Below, one piece after another: positions 26,441 to 36,119 of a stretch of DNA of 64,000 bases; position 1 is the stretch's first letter; each line of letters opens with the position of its first letter. Origin of the DNA: Streptomyces sp. 11x1 (GTDB lineage: Bacteria > Actinomycetota > Actinomycetes > Streptomycetales > Streptomycetaceae). The position numbers and the translations under genes were made by a program. Below the pieces are notes generated by a model, which made no database searches, had not been told where the DNA came from, and saw only the letters and a program-made list of their open reading frames with translations. The stretch covers positions 6,163,001-6,227,000 of the forward strand of contig NZ_CP122458.1 in NCBI RefSeq assembly GCF_032598905.1, in the 5' to 3' direction.

Positions 26441-26854
26441 TCAGGACAGGGCGTCGGCGGTCGGTGCCGGCTGTGCGATGGCGTCGAAGTACGGCCAGCC
26501 GTTCACCTCGACCGTGTGGGCGTCCGGGTGGAGGGCCAGGTTCGGGGCGGCGGCGTCCAGGAGGCGGCGGACCGTGCCGGGCTCGTGGAGGTTGAGGTAC
26601 GTGTGGTCCGAGAGGTGGACCAGGGCGCCGGAGTCGAAGTAGCAGTTCGAGACGGCACGGTTCCGCTCCGGGCTGAAGAGCAGGACCAGACGGCGCCCCC
26701 GGGGGCCGTCGGGGTACAGCGACAGCTTCAGGTGGCAGTGGTCGTAGGCGACGCGGGAGCGTTGACGGACGGTCCAGTGCCAGGTGGTGTCGTCCACGAC
26801 GAGACGGCGAAGGCGGGTGTTCTTCCTCACGGGCGCACCGTAGGGGCCCGACAC
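26441..26854 (-). CDS. Conserved hypothetical protein
   Basis: A 137-residue soluble protein of unknown function: RLRRLVVDDTTWHWTVRQRS, RVAYDHCHLKLSLYPDG, RLVLLFSPERNRAVSNCYFD and HEPGTVRRLLDAAAPNLAL. No membrane segment or signal is seen. The frame opens at GTG 26854, but a GTG about 8 codons on (VRKNTRLRR) may be the real start. It is followed by a clear terminator, which supports expression. Coding bias is normal for the chromosome. Confidence 0.7.
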   Translation of the reverse strand: MSGPYGAPVRKNTRLRRLVVDDTTWHWTVRQRSRVAYDHCHLKLSLYPDGPRGRRLVLLFSPERNRAVSNCYFDSGALVHLSDHTYLNLHEPGTVRRLLDAAAPNLALHPDAHTVEVNGWPYFDAIAQPAPTADALS

Positions 26855-26886
26855 CCCGATGGGCGCCGGGATTTACGGGCCCGGCG

Positions 26887-27369
26887 TCAGGGGTGGAGTG
26901 GCTTGGCGAAGCAGAGGCTCAGTTCGTGGAAGCGGTAGTGGCCGAACTTCGCGCAGGGCTCGTAACCGCTGGAGGTGTAGAGGGTCACGGCCTCGGGCTG
27001 CTTGGAGCCGGTCTCCAGGACCATGCGGGTGCGGCCGCCGGCACGGGCGTCGGCCTCCAGTTCGCCCAGGATGCGGCGGGCCAGACCCAGGCCCCGGGCG
27101 CCGGGGGTGACGTACATCCGCTTGATCTCGGCGTCCCCGTCCTGGTACCCCTCGTCATTGGTGTCCTGGGCGCGCCAGCCGCCCGTGGCGACGGGGCTGT
27201 CGTGCTCGTCGTAGGCGATCAGGTACAGCCCGGCCGGGGGGACGAAGTGCGCCGGGTCCATGGGGGTGGCGTCGCCCTCGTCGCCGTAGCGGACGCTGTA
27301 CTCGGCCTGGACCTCGTCGTTGAGCTTGACGGCGTCGGGGTGGTCGAAAGGGACCCGGCGGATAATCAT
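26887..27369 (-). CDS. GNAT N-acetyltransferase
   Basis: A 160-residue GCN5-related acetyltransferase. The acetyl-CoA site is KRMYVTPGARGLGLARRILGELE (R-G-x-G-L-A), followed by RMVLETGSKQPEAVTLYTSSGYEPC. I chose ATG 27369 (MIIRRVPFDHPDAVKLNDEV) over the upstream starts of the longer frame, which add an unrelated leader. It diverges from the exonuclease III gene with 74 bp between them. The substrate is unknown. Confidence 0.85.
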   Translation of the reverse strand: MIIRRVPFDHPDAVKLNDEVQAEYSVRYGDEGDATPMDPAHFVPPAGLYLIAYDEHDSPVATGGWRAQDTNDEGYQDGDAEIKRMYVTPGARGLGLARRILGELEADARAGGRTRMVLETGSKQPEAVTLYTSSGYEPCAKFGHYRFHELSLCFAKPLHP

Positions 27370-27443
27370 GTCAAGCATCGTACATCTATGCATGCGCATG
27401 CTCCATATCTGGACCTTGTCCAAGGTGCGGGTATCGTGCCCGG

Positions 27444-28247
27444 GTGCTGACTGTGACCTCTGTGAATGTGAACGGGCTGCGGGCCGCCGCGAAGAAGGGC
27501 TTCGTGGAGTGGCTCGCCGGGACCTCGGCCGACGTGCTCTGCCTCCAGGAGGTGCGGGCCGAGCCGGAGCAGCTCCCCGCCGGGGTGCGGCAGCCCGAGG
27601 GGTGGCACGTGGTGCACGCCCCGGCCGCCGCCAAGGGGCGCGCGGGTGTGTCGCTGTACAGCCGTCGCGAGCCCGACAGGGTGCGGGTCGGCTTCGGATC
27701 GGCCGAGTTCGACGGCAGCGGGCGGTACGTCGAGGCCGATCTGCCCGGTGTCACCGTCGCCAGCCTCTACCTTCCCTCCGGCGAGGTCGGGACCGACCGG
27801 CAGGACGAGAAGGTCCGGTTCATGGACGAGTTCCTCGCCTACCTGAAGGAACTGCGCGAGCGCGCGGCCGCCGACGGGCGCGAGGTCGTCGTCTGCGGCG
27901 ACTGGAACATCGCCCACCGGCCCGCCGACCTCAAGAACTGGCGGGCGAACCAGAAGAACGCCGGGTTCCTGCCCGAGGAGCGGGCCTGGCTCGACCGGGT
28001 CTTCGACGAGGCGGACGGGGCGTACGTCGATGTGCTGCGCGCCCTGCACCCCGACGTTGAGGGGCCCTACACCTGGTGGTCCTACCGGGGGCGGGCCTTC
28101 GACAACGACTCGGGATGGCGGATCGACCACCACGTGGCCACGGCCGGGCTCGCCGACAAGGCGGTCAAGGGGCTGGTGGAGCGCGCCGCGACCCACGCGG
28201 AGCGGTGGTCGGACCACGCGCCGGTGACGGTCGTCTACGACCTCTGA
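27444..28247 (+). CDS. xth: Exodeoxyribonuclease III
   Basis: A 267-residue AP endonuclease/3'-5' exonuclease of the ExoIII family for base excision repair. It has SVNVNGLRAAAKKGFVEWL, the metal-binding LCLQEVRAEPEQL (Glu), GDWNIAH (Asp/Asn), the WWSYRGRAFDNDSGWRIDH segment and the terminal SDHAPVTV (Asp-His). It starts at GTG 27444 and is of normal length. It appears monocistronic. Confidence 0.94.
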   Translation: MLTVTSVNVNGLRAAAKKGFVEWLAGTSADVLCLQEVRAEPEQLPAGVRQPEGWHVVHAPAAAKGRAGVSLYSRREPDRVRVGFGSAEFDGSGRYVEADLPGVTVASLYLPSGEVGTDRQDEKVRFMDEFLAYLKELRERAAADGREVVVCGDWNIAHRPADLKNWRANQKNAGFLPEERAWLDRVFDEADGAYVDVLRALHPDVEGPYTWWSYRGRAFDNDSGWRIDHHVATAGLADKAVKGLVERAATHAERWSDHAPVTVVYDL

Positions 28248-28404
28248 GAGCTGCCTCGCCCGGCGTCCGGCGTCCGATGCGTGCCGGGCGAGCGACCGAC
28301 ATCACAGATCCTTGACACTCTGTGCCGCACTGCATCGGTTGTTCGATTGCTGTGCGGAAAGACTCATCCCCAGGGGACGGTGCTTACCGGCCGGAGGGGG
28401 ACAC

Positions 28405-30714
28405 GTGCGGGGGCAGGGGCCAGGCGGCCACAACGAGCTGAGCGGCGTCGTGCACGGTCCCAGCGTGCAGGCCGCCGTCGTGTACGGCGGGGTCCAGGTC
28501 AGGACCGGCGAGGCGGTCGCGGCACGGCCGCGCACCGCGGTTCCGTGGCAACTGCCGCCCGCGGTGCCGCTCACCGCTCGCACGGCCGAGGTCGAGCGAC
28601 TGGAGCACCACCGCGCCTCCGTGTCCCGCAGGGGGCATCCCGTCCTCGCCGCGGTGAGCGGGCTGGGCGGGGTGGGAAAGACCGCCCTCACCCTCTCCTG
28701 GCTGCACGGGCTGCGGCCCGACTTCCCGGACGGCCAGTTGTACGCGGACCTGGGCGCCCAGTCGCCGTCCGGACCGGCCGATCCCGGCGAGGTGCTGAGC
28801 GGATTCCTGCGCGGCCTGGGTGTGCCGCCGCGACAGGTTCCGCATGAGCCGGAGGAACGGGCGGCGTTGTACCGGTCGTTGACCGCCGAGCGCGCGCTCG
28901 TGGTCCTCCTCGACGACGCGGCGACGGCGGCGCAGGTACGGCCGCTGCTGCCGGGCGGCCGCACCCTCACCGTCGTGACCGGTCGTCGGCGGATGTCCGG
29001 CCTGGCGCTCGAAGGCTGCTACCAACTGCAGTTGGAGCCCCTCGCACCGGAGGCGGCGCTGGAACTCCTCGCGGCGACGCTCGCCGACGACCGGGTGGCC
29101 ACCCAGACCGACGACGCCCGAGCCCTCGTGCGGCTGTGCGCGGGGCTGCCGCTCGCCGTCCGGGTCGCGGGCGCACGGCTCGCCGCCCGGCCGGGCAGGC
29201 GCATCGGCGCGATGGTGCGGGCCCTCGCCGCCGAGCAGGGCAGACTCGACGGGCTCGCCATCGAGGGGGATCACGGTGTGCGTGCCGCGCTGGATCTGTC
29301 GTACCGGGGCCTGCCCGAGACGTCGGCCCGGCTCTACCGGCTGCTCGGCCTGCATCCCGGACGCGAGTTCCAGAGCGCGGTCGCGACGGCGGTTCTGGCT
29401 CGCGGGTCCGCCGACGGCGGGCCGGGGTCCGTCGGCGCCACCGGGCCGGGACCCGCGGGCGCCACCGGGCCGGGACCCGCGGGCGCCACCGGGCCACCCG
29501 GCGCGGAGCGTGCGCTGGAGAACCTGTACGACGCCAATCTGCTGATCGACGTGGGCGAGGACCGGTACCGCTTCCACGACCTCGTCCGGCTGCACGCGGC
29601 CGAGAAAGCCGCGCAGGACGAGTCCGAGGCGGAACGGGCGGCCGCGTTCCGCCGGCTCGCGGACCACTATGTGGCCACCGCGACCCGGGCGGAGAAGGCC
29701 GTCGAGCCGTACCACCCCTTGCGGGAGCGGTCCTACGGCCTCGGTCCTGTCGTCGAGGGCGACCCCGGGCCCGGACCACGGGCCGCACTGGACTGGCTGG
29801 AGCGGGAACTGCCCCAGCTGATGGCGGTGATCCGCCGTGCCAGGGCGGCGGGCGCGGCGGAGGCCTGCTGGCAGCTCGCCGATGCCATGGGGCCGCTCTT
29901 CGTCCGCCGCAAGCACTACGACGAGTGGCTCGCCGCGTACGAGGAGGGGCTGGTGGCGGCGCGCGAGGTGGGCGACACCCAGGCCGCGTGCCGGATGCTG
30001 ACGTCCGGGGGCCAGGGCGCTCTGGGGAGCGGCGGGCACGGGCGGGCGCTGGAGATGTTCGAGGAGGCGGCCGGGCTGTTCGCCTCCATCGGCGACATGC
30101 TCGGCCACGCCCGTACGCTCAACTACCGAGGACTGGCCCACCAGCGGCTGGGGCAACTGGACGAAGCGGCCGTACTGTTCGCCCGCGCGGCCGTCGAACT
30201 GCCCAGACACGGGGACGAACGCGCCGGCGGGCTCGCCCGGCTCAACGCCGCCGACGTCGACCTCGACCTCGGCCGTCCGGAGCGGGCAGCCGAAGCGGCC
30301 GTGGCCGCACGGGAGACGTTGCTGGCCGTGGACGACCCCTACAACGCCGCGAGGGCCGCCACGCTGCTCGGCCGGTCCGCCCTGCTTCGGGGCCGGCTCG
30401 ACGAGGCGGAACGTCTGCTCTCCGGGGCGCTCGACGCTCTGGGCGCCGTGGGGGCGGACTCCGAGACGGCCCGGGCGCTCGGTGTGCTGGGCGAGGTCGC
30501 CGAGCGCCGCGGTGAGCGTGCCCTCGCCCGGGAGCGCTACGGCCGGGCCCTCGCGCTGGCCACCGCGGCGGGCCGGCCGGGGCAGGCCGACGAACTGCGC
30601 GAACGGTTGAGGTTGTTGACCGATGCCGATGCCGACGCTTCGGTCGACAGCGACGCCGGTGCCGGTGCCTCGGCCGCCAGCGACGCCGATGCCCAGGCCG
30701 ATGCCGCCAGGTGA
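28405..30714 (+). CDS. NB-ARC/TPR protein, AfsR-like without SARP domain
   Basis: A 769-residue STAND-type ATPase. A short N-terminal stretch leads into an NB-ARC domain with Walker A SGLGGVGKTALTLSWLHG (about 85-100), Walker B ALVVLLDDAATAAQVRPLLP and LCAGLPLAVRVAGARLA. A collagen-like insertion (GATGPGPA repeated, 29431-29500) splits the winged-helix part. TPR-like repeats follow (about 520-740) and a low-complexity Asp/Ala tail ends the protein. Open frame exists from 28312, but GTG 28405 has a GGAGG site 7 bp upstream. It lacks the DNA-binding and BTAD domains of the SARP at 32904. It could be a sensor that works with a partner. Confidence 0.82.
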   Translation: MRGQGPGGHNELSGVVHGPSVQAAVVYGGVQVRTGEAVAARPRTAVPWQLPPAVPLTARTAEVERLEHHRASVSRRGHPVLAAVSGLGGVGKTALTLSWLHGLRPDFPDGQLYADLGAQSPSGPADPGEVLSGFLRGLGVPPRQVPHEPEERAALYRSLTAERALVVLLDDAATAAQVRPLLPGGRTLTVVTGRRRMSGLALEGCYQLQLEPLAPEAALELLAATLADDRVATQTDDARALVRLCAGLPLAVRVAGARLAARPGRRIGAMVRALAAEQGRLDGLAIEGDHGVRAALDLSYRGLPETSARLYRLLGLHPGREFQSAVATAVLARGSADGGPGSVGATGPGPAGATGPGPAGATGPPGAERALENLYDANLLIDVGEDRYRFHDLVRLHAAEKAAQDESEAERAAAFRRLADHYVATATRAEKAVEPYHPLRERSYGLGPVVEGDPGPGPRAALDWLERELPQLMAVIRRARAAGAAEACWQLADAMGPLFVRRKHYDEWLAAYEEGLVAAREVGDTQAACRMLTSGGQGALGSGGHGRALEMFEEAAGLFASIGDMLGHARTLNYRGLAHQRLGQLDEAAVLFARAAVELPRHGDERAGGLARLNAADVDLDLGRPERAAEAAVAARETLLAVDDPYNAARAATLLGRSALLRGRLDEAERLLSGALDALGAVGADSETARALGVLGEVAERRGERALARERYGRALALATAAGRPGQADELRERLRLLTDADADASVDSDAGAGASAASDADAQADAAR
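29431..29500 (+). repeat. 24-bp tandem repeat encoding GATGPGPA
   Basis: Two full copies and one partial copy of a 24-bp unit (GGGCCGGGACCCGCGGGCGC plus CACC), in frame inside the NB-ARC/TPR gene. It encodes a collagen-like linker and is a likely site of length variation. Confidence 0.8.
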
Positions 30715-30840
30715 CCGGGGTGATCGGCCGGCCGGTAACCGGCGGGTGGGTGCTGCCGGATGGCCGGGGAGGTCGGCGGGTCCGGCGGGGTGGGTGCAGC
30801 CGGATGACCGGGGCGACCGGCGGGACGGGTGTTGCCGGGC
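30708..30840. repeat. Imperfect 44-bp tandem repeat
   Basis: GTGGGTGCTGCCGGATGGCC near 30747 and GTGGGTGCAGCCGGATGACC near 30791 are 44 bp apart. A weaker copy precedes them at about 30708 and a partial one follows (GTGTTGCCGGGC near 30830). The array fills the gap after the NB-ARC/TPR stop codon. Confidence 0.55.
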
Positions 30841-30922
30841 GCCCGTCCCGGTCGTCGGCGTCCGGTGGTGTCGATGGCTGGACCGGCTTCGGGGCGGAGG
30901 CCGGTGGACTGGTGTGTGTCGT

Positions 30923-31309
30923 TCAGTGGGTGCCTGTCACCAGCCATGTGTGGGCCAGGGACGCCCAGACCGGCCAGGGGTGTACGGCCGCGTGTCGTTC
31001 GGTCAGGTGCAGCCGTATCGGTACGCGGCCGTGGGGACCCACGCGCAGCCAGCACCTCCCTGCTCCGGTGTGCACCGCCACCACCGCCGTGCCCGGGTGG
31101 GCGGCGGCCAGCGCGTCGGCCGCGGCGTCTCCCGATCCCGGCGCCACCAGCACGTCGGCGAGGGCGGGCCAGGGCCAGGGGGCGGGCAGTTCCACCCGCA
31201 GATGCTCGTCGACGAGCGCGGGCGGGCCGGGCGGGCCGGGCGGGCCGGGCGGAGTGATCCGAACGTACCGGCCCCAGGGGCGCAGTGTCTCCTCTCCCGC
31301 TGTGTTCAC
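30923..31309 (-). CDS. Hypothetical protein coupled to GT-like gene
   Basis: A 128-residue protein beginning at GTG 31309, which overlaps the stop of the upstream gene (GTGA). That overlap is the main reason to accept it. It opens [19 protein letters not shown], then a [11 protein letters not shown] run, and continues [41 protein letters not shown] and [19 protein letters not shown]. No family is recognised. It may be a small partner of the enzyme encoded just upstream. Confidence 0.6.
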   Translation of the reverse strand: MNTAGEETLRPWGRYVRITPPGPPGPPGPPALVDEHLRVELPAPWPWPALADVLVAPGSGDAAADALAAAHPGTAVVAVHTGAGRCWLRVGPHGRVPIRLHLTERHAAVHPWPVWASLAHTWLVTGTH

Positions 31310-32577
31310 GATCCGGCTCCGCCCGGCACGCCATAGCGCACCAGGACCGGTGGCGGCGCCGCCTCCGCGGCGGGGCGGGCGACCGGCGCGCGCAGCCGCA
31401 GCTTCCGGTAGAGCAGCGCGCGCATCCGCCGGGCGAACCGGCCCGGTTCCGAACTGATCCGGGCCGCGACCCGCGCGTACCGGTCCGGGCGGTGGGCGAC
31501 GGAGCTCTGCCGCAGCTGTCGGAGCAACGGCCGGCCCGTGTCGATCCACGGCACCAGCGAGCGCAGTTCCGCCATGGGCGAGGCGGGGTCGAGGTCGGTG
31601 TCCGGTGAGCCGGCGGCCAGGAGACGGGCGCCCGTCATCGTGCCGTACAGCGACACCGAGCCGTGGTCGCCGACGATGTAGTCGGCCCCGACGACGGCGC
31701 CGCACCACTCCGCGTGCTGGCTGACCAGCCCGATGCCGCAGCGGCTGAGGCCGGCGAACGCGCTGCGGATGTGCCATTCGCTGTGGGCGTTCCAGACGTT
31801 CGAGTGCAGCATGACGACGATGCGGAAGTCCTCCCGGGGGAGCTGGTCGGCCAGTTGCTCCAGCAGGTCCCAGTGCCGTCCGAGCAGGGACTCGGGGCCC
31901 CAGGTCGAGCAGACGAGGACGAGCTCCTGCCAGGGCGCCGCGCCGAGCGCGCGCCGGTACAGGTCCCGGGCGGGCAGGCTCGCCGCGACGCGGTCGTAGC
32001 AGGGGTCCCCGACCACCTCGGCCACGGGCAGGGCCTCGGGGCACTCCCGGCCCAGACGGGTGCGGTCGTCCTCGTGGGCCAGGACGATCGCCGCGGGCAC
32101 CACCACTCCGTCGCGGACCAGCCACTGCCGGCCCAGCCCGTACACCTCGCGCACCGCGGGGAGACGGCCAGGACGGCCGCGACGGTCGTCGGGGACGGAG
32201 ACGCGCTTGTTGTACGAGGCGCCGTGCGGCAGCACGATCACCGGGACGTTCAGTTCGTGCAGGCTCCCGTAGCTCGCGGTCAGCGCGAGGTCGAAGCGGG
32301 TGTGCACCGCCTGTCCCCACGGCACGACGAGAGCCCTGGTGTTCTCCAGGAACTCGTCCACGCCGTGGTTGAAGACGTCACCGGCCACCGTGAAGAGCAC
32401 CTGCACCCGCGGGTCCCCTTCCAGCAGTCGGACCGCGTCCAGCAGCCTCCGGGCGGAGGTCACGGTGTGGACCACCGCGAGCACCCGCTTGCGGATACGG
32501 AAGGTCGCCCAGCGCTCGACATCCAGACGCAGGGGTACGGCAGGGCGCCGGTCGGCGTCCGGCATCAGCAGGCTCAT
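31306..32577 (-). CDS. Putative CDP-glycerol/GT-B-like transferase
   Basis: A 423-residue cytosolic protein. ATG 32577 has a GGGGGAG site 6 bp upstream, so the longer frame to 32715 is rejected. Features are [60 protein letters not shown] and [20 protein letters not shown]. The HGAS and GDHGSVSLY motifs and the two-lobe layout recall CDP-glycerol glycerophosphotransferase and epimerase-like GT-B proteins. The substrate is unknown. It forms a two-gene operon with 30923-31309, divergent from the SARP gene and convergent with the first NB-ARC/TPR gene. Confidence 0.6.
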   Translation of the reverse strand: MSLLMPDADRRPAVPLRLDVERWATFRIRKRVLAVVHTVTSARRLLDAVRLLEGDPRVQVLFTVAGDVFNHGVDEFLENTRALVVPWGQAVHTRFDLALTASYGSLHELNVPVIVLPHGASYNKRVSVPDDRRGRPGRLPAVREVYGLGRQWLVRDGVVVPAAIVLAHEDDRTRLGRECPEALPVAEVVGDPCYDRVAASLPARDLYRRALGAAPWQELVLVCSTWGPESLLGRHWDLLEQLADQLPREDFRIVVMLHSNVWNAHSEWHIRSAFAGLSRCGIGLVSQHAEWCGAVVGADYIVGDHGSVSLYGTMTGARLLAAGSPDTDLDPASPMAELRSLVPWIDTGRPLLRQLRQSSVAHRPDRYARVAARISSEPGRFARRMRALLYRKLRLRAPVARPAAEAAPPPVLVRYGVPGGAGS

Positions 32578-32903
32578 TTGCACTCCCCCGTGAAGCAACA
32601 GAGTTGAGGTGCGGACCGGCAGCTCGTCGCCGGCCGCTGTAACTGCGTCTCCCCGGACGGGTGGACGGCCGGCTTGCAGAAATCTTGCACCTCGGGCGTG
32701 CGGGTCCGTCGGCATGCTTCGTGCGCCCCTTCGCGCGACTGTGCGCCCTGCTTTGCACCTCTGTTCAGTCAGGCGCGGTGGCGACAGTGAGACATCTGGT
32801 GGACAGATGTACGACCCACCGGCCGCCCGTGCGGAGACCGCCGGTGCGAGGACAGCACGACCGAGGCACGCGCCTGGACGAAGCGAACCACCTGGGGGAA
32901 GTG
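32578..32903. other. Divergent promoter region
   Basis: 326 bp between the GT-like gene and the SARP gene. Open frame continues through it on the plus strand, with possible SARP starts as early as 32661, but the conserved domain begins only at about 32904. It should contain promoters for both directions. No operator repeat stands out. Confidence 0.45.
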
Positions 32904-35900
32904 GTGCACCTTCTTGCGCTCGGGCCGCTCGAACTGTGGCAAGGGGGACGGCAGTACCCGCTCGGCTCGCTGAAGGAGCGGCGGGTGCTCGCGGTCCTGC
33001 TGTACGCCCAGGGTGATCCCGTCGCCGTCGACACGCTCGTCGAACGGGTCTGGGACGACGAGGTGCCCGTTACCGCCGTGGAGACGCTGCACTCCTATCT
33101 CTCCCGGCTGCGCACCCGGCTGCGTCGCGCCGTCGGTGATCTGGCCGTGCTGGAGCGCCCGTCCCCGCGCCGCTACCGGCTGCGCGTCCGGCACGCGGAC
33201 GACGTGGACTTCGTACGGCTGCAGCGGCTGCGTGACGAGGCCCGTGCGGCGGCCGGGCGCGGGGACCGGGAGTACGCCGTCGGTCTGCTGCACACCGCCG
33301 CGTCGCTGTGGCGGGGGGAGCCGTTCGCCGAGTTCACCGGCGACTGGGCCGCGTCCGCCCGGGCACGGCTGACCGAGGACCACCGCCGGGTGCGCGAGGA
33401 ACGCATCCGGCTGGAACTGGAGCTGGGCCGTCACGCCGACCTCCTCGGCGAACTCCATGAACTGGTCTCCCTGAACCCGCTGGCCCAACAGGCGGTCACG
33501 GCCCTGATGCTGGCCCTGTACCGGTCCGGCCGGGACGGCGAGGCGCTGGCCCTGTACCGCACCACGCGCCGGCGGCTGAACGAGGAGCTCGGCATCGACC
33601 CCGGTACCGAACTCCAGGAACTGCAGCGGCGGATCCTCGGTCAGGACCCCGCCCTGCGGGAGCACCACGCGGCGGTGGCCGAGCCCGGGACCGGCCGGGG
33701 GAGGGGTGCCTCGCAGGCGGCGGACCGTGCCGCCGGGCACCCGGGGAGCAGTCTGCCGCGGGACACCCGGGACTTCACCGGCCGCGCGAGCGAGCTGGGC
33801 TTCCTGCTCGCCGCCCACGGACCCGACGGCAACGGGACCGCGCTGCCGGTCACCGTCGTGCACGGCATGCCCGGCGTCGGCAAGTCCGCGCTGATCGTGC
33901 ACGCCGCGCACCGGATGCGCGAGCGCTATCCGGACGGCCAGTTCTACGTGGACCTGCGCGCCTACAGCGACCAACCGCCCCAGGATCCCGCGGACGCCCT
34001 GGCGTTCCTGCTGCACACCGTCGGAGTGCCCGATCCGCTGCCCGTCACCCTGGACGAGCGGGCCGCGCGCTGGCGAGAGTGGACCGCCCGGCACCGGGTC
34101 CTGGTGGTGCTCGACAACGCCCGGGACGCCGAGCAGATCCGCCCGCTGCTGCCCGGCTCGCCGGACTGCCGCGCGATCGTCGCCAGCCGTAACCGGCTCA
34201 CCGAACTGGACGGCGCCACGCCGCTGTTGCTGGACGTGCTGTCCGTGACGGAGGCCGGTGCGCTCTTCGCCCGGATCGCGGGGGCGGCCCGGGTCTCCGA
34301 CACCGTCGCCCTGCGCCGGGTCGTGGAACTGTGCGGCAGGCATCCGCTCACCCTGCAGCTGCACGCGAGCCGGTTCCGGCACCGGGACACCTGGGACCTG
34401 GAGTACGTCGCGGACCGGCTGGACGGGGCCGGCGACCGGTTGGAGGAGTTCGACGAACGGGTCGCCGCCGCTCTGGAGATGTCCTGCGCCGATCTGGACG
34501 CCTCGGCGCGCAGCCTGTTCCGCCGGCTCGCGCTGCACCCGGGCCCCGACATCACCCTGGAGGCGGCGATGGCGCTGTCCGGGGACGTCGATCCCGGCGC
34601 GGTGCGCCGCGCGGCCGAGACCCTGCTGGACCGCCACCTGTTGGACGAACCGGTCCGGGACCGCTATCAACTCCACGATCTGGCCCGTGCGTTCGCCGGC
34701 CGTCTCGGTCGCCGGGAGGATCCGCCGACCGAGCGGCGCGGGGCGCTGCGGCGGCTGCTGTCGTACTACCTCACGGCCGCCGACCGGGCGGACCGGCTCG
34801 CCCACCCGCGACGGCGCAGACGACGCGTCCCGAGGGAATTGATCGCACCGGTCACCCCCGGGTTCGCCGCGGAGCCGCCCACCGGGTCCGCCGCCGAGGA
34901 GGCGTCGGTGTGGCTGACCGTGGAGCGAGGCAACCTGCTGGCGGTGGCACGTACGGCCGCGGCGGAGTTCCCCGAGTACGCGGCGCTCTTCCCGCACGTC
35001 CTCGCGCACTCCCTGCAACGCTGGGGCACGCACGACATCACCGCCGAGCTGCAGGCGGCGGCGTTGATCGCGCTGCGCTCGGGCGAGGACCGGCCGGCCC
35101 TCGCCCGGACCCTGGTGGAGCGGGCGAGTGTCCTCGCCCGGGAGAACCACAACGCGGCTCTGGAGCACGCCACCGAGGCGTTGACCCTGTTCGAGGAGCT
35201 CGGTGACCCCCGGGGCCGGGCCGACGCGCTGCTCGAGATAGGCCGTGCCCATCTCGGGGCGGGCCGCGGCGAGGCGTGTCTGCGGGAACTGGACCGGTGC
35301 CTCGTCCTCTACCGCGCTGTCGACGACCCCCATGGCATCGCCGCCACCCTCAATGTGCAGGGCACGGCGAGGGTGCACCGGGCGGAGTACACCGAGGCGA
35401 CGCACTGCTTCCGGACCATGCTCGGCATCAACCGGGAACTGCGTGACCGTCACGGTGAGGCCGTCGCGTGGAACAACCTCGGGGACATCCGGCTCGCCCT
35501 CGGGCTCCCCGAGGAGGCCGGCTACCACTACGAGCACGCCCTCGTCCTGATGCGCGACATCGGAGGGAAGAAGGACCTCGCGATCCTCGACACCAATCTC
35601 GGTGCCGTGTACTCCGCCACCGGTCAGCCGGGGCGGGCACTCGCCTGTTTCCGCCGGGCCCTGGCCAGCCATCGGGCGGGCGGGGACGCCATCGGTGAGG
35701 TCAACACCCTGATCTCGCTGGGCGAGACCTGTGCGGGTTCCGGTCGCACGAAGGACGCCCTGGACCACTTCGGCGCGGCGGAGAAGGTGGCCCGGCGTAT
35801 CGACAATTCCTACGAGCGGCAGAGAGCGCTTCTCGGAATTGCTGACACGCATTACAGGGAGAGGCGGTGGGGCATCTCGCTGGAGACCTATCGGAAGGCA

Positions 35901-36107
35901 CTTTCCATCGCGCACGAGCACAGTTATTCGTTGTGCTCGGCGCGGGCGCTGGCCGGTATTTCCCGGGTGAGCCTCCGAATGAACGACGTCCCGTCCGCCC
36001 GAGCCCACGCGGAACGCGCGCTGGCGATGTACCGGAGGCTCGGGGCGGACGGGGAGGCGGCTGAACTGGGCCGCGTGTTCGACGACTGGGGTGCTACCGG
36101 CTCGTGA
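32904..36107 (+). CDS. AfsR-like SARP/NB-ARC/TPR transcription regulator
   Basis: A 1067-residue regulator with all three AfsR modules. The OmpR-type winged helix (LALGPLELWQGGRQYPLGSLKERRVLAVLL, to about residue 95) and BTAD (about 100-245, with LNEELGIDPGTELQELQRRIL) form the DNA-binding half. The NB-ARC ATPase has Walker A HGMPGVGKSALI (about 320) and HRVLVVLDNARDAEQIRPLLP. TPR repeats fill about 690-1060. GTG 32904 is preceded by GGGGG 5 bp upstream. GTG 32901 and earlier starts are possible. Such proteins usually activate secondary metabolite genes, often after a signal is read by the ATPase/TPR half. No biosynthetic cluster is visible next to it. Confidence 0.88.
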   Translation: MHLLALGPLELWQGGRQYPLGSLKERRVLAVLLYAQGDPVAVDTLVERVWDDEVPVTAVETLHSYLSRLRTRLRRAVGDLAVLERPSPRRYRLRVRHADDVDFVRLQRLRDEARAAAGRGDREYAVGLLHTAASLWRGEPFAEFTGDWAASARARLTEDHRRVREERIRLELELGRHADLLGELHELVSLNPLAQQAVTALMLALYRSGRDGEALALYRTTRRRLNEELGIDPGTELQELQRRILGQDPALREHHAAVAEPGTGRGRGASQAADRAAGHPGSSLPRDTRDFTGRASELGFLLAAHGPDGNGTALPVTVVHGMPGVGKSALIVHAAHRMRERYPDGQFYVDLRAYSDQPPQDPADALAFLLHTVGVPDPLPVTLDERAARWREWTARHRVLVVLDNARDAEQIRPLLPGSPDCRAIVASRNRLTELDGATPLLLDVLSVTEAGALFARIAGAARVSDTVALRRVVELCGRHPLTLQLHASRFRHRDTWDLEYVADRLDGAGDRLEEFDERVAAALEMSCADLDASARSLFRRLALHPGPDITLEAAMALSGDVDPGAVRRAAETLLDRHLLDEPVRDRYQLHDLARAFAGRLGRREDPPTERRGALRRLLSYYLTAADRADRLAHPRRRRRRVPRELIAPVTPGFAAEPPTGSAAEEASVWLTVERGNLLAVARTAAAEFPEYAALFPHVLAHSLQRWGTHDITAELQAAALIALRSGEDRPALARTLVERASVLARENHNAALEHATEALTLFEELGDPRGRADALLEIGRAHLGAGRGEACLRELDRCLVLYRAVDDPHGIAATLNVQGTARVHRAEYTEATHCFRTMLGINRELRDRHGEAVAWNNLGDIRLALGLPEEAGYHYEHALVLMRDIGGKKDLAILDTNLGAVYSATGQPGRALACFRRALASHRAGGDAIGEVNTLISLGETCAGSGRTKDALDHFGAAEKVARRIDNSYERQRALLGIADTHYRERRWGISLETYRKALSIAHEHSYSLCSARALAGISRVSLRMNDVPSARAHAERALAMYRRLGADGEAAELGRVFDDWGATGS

Positions 36108-36119
36108 GAGCCGGTGGGG

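Noticed and set aside
32769..36008. 1079-codon open frame opposite the SARP gene
   Set aside because: Antisense shadow of a gene with strong G/C third positions; no domain text.
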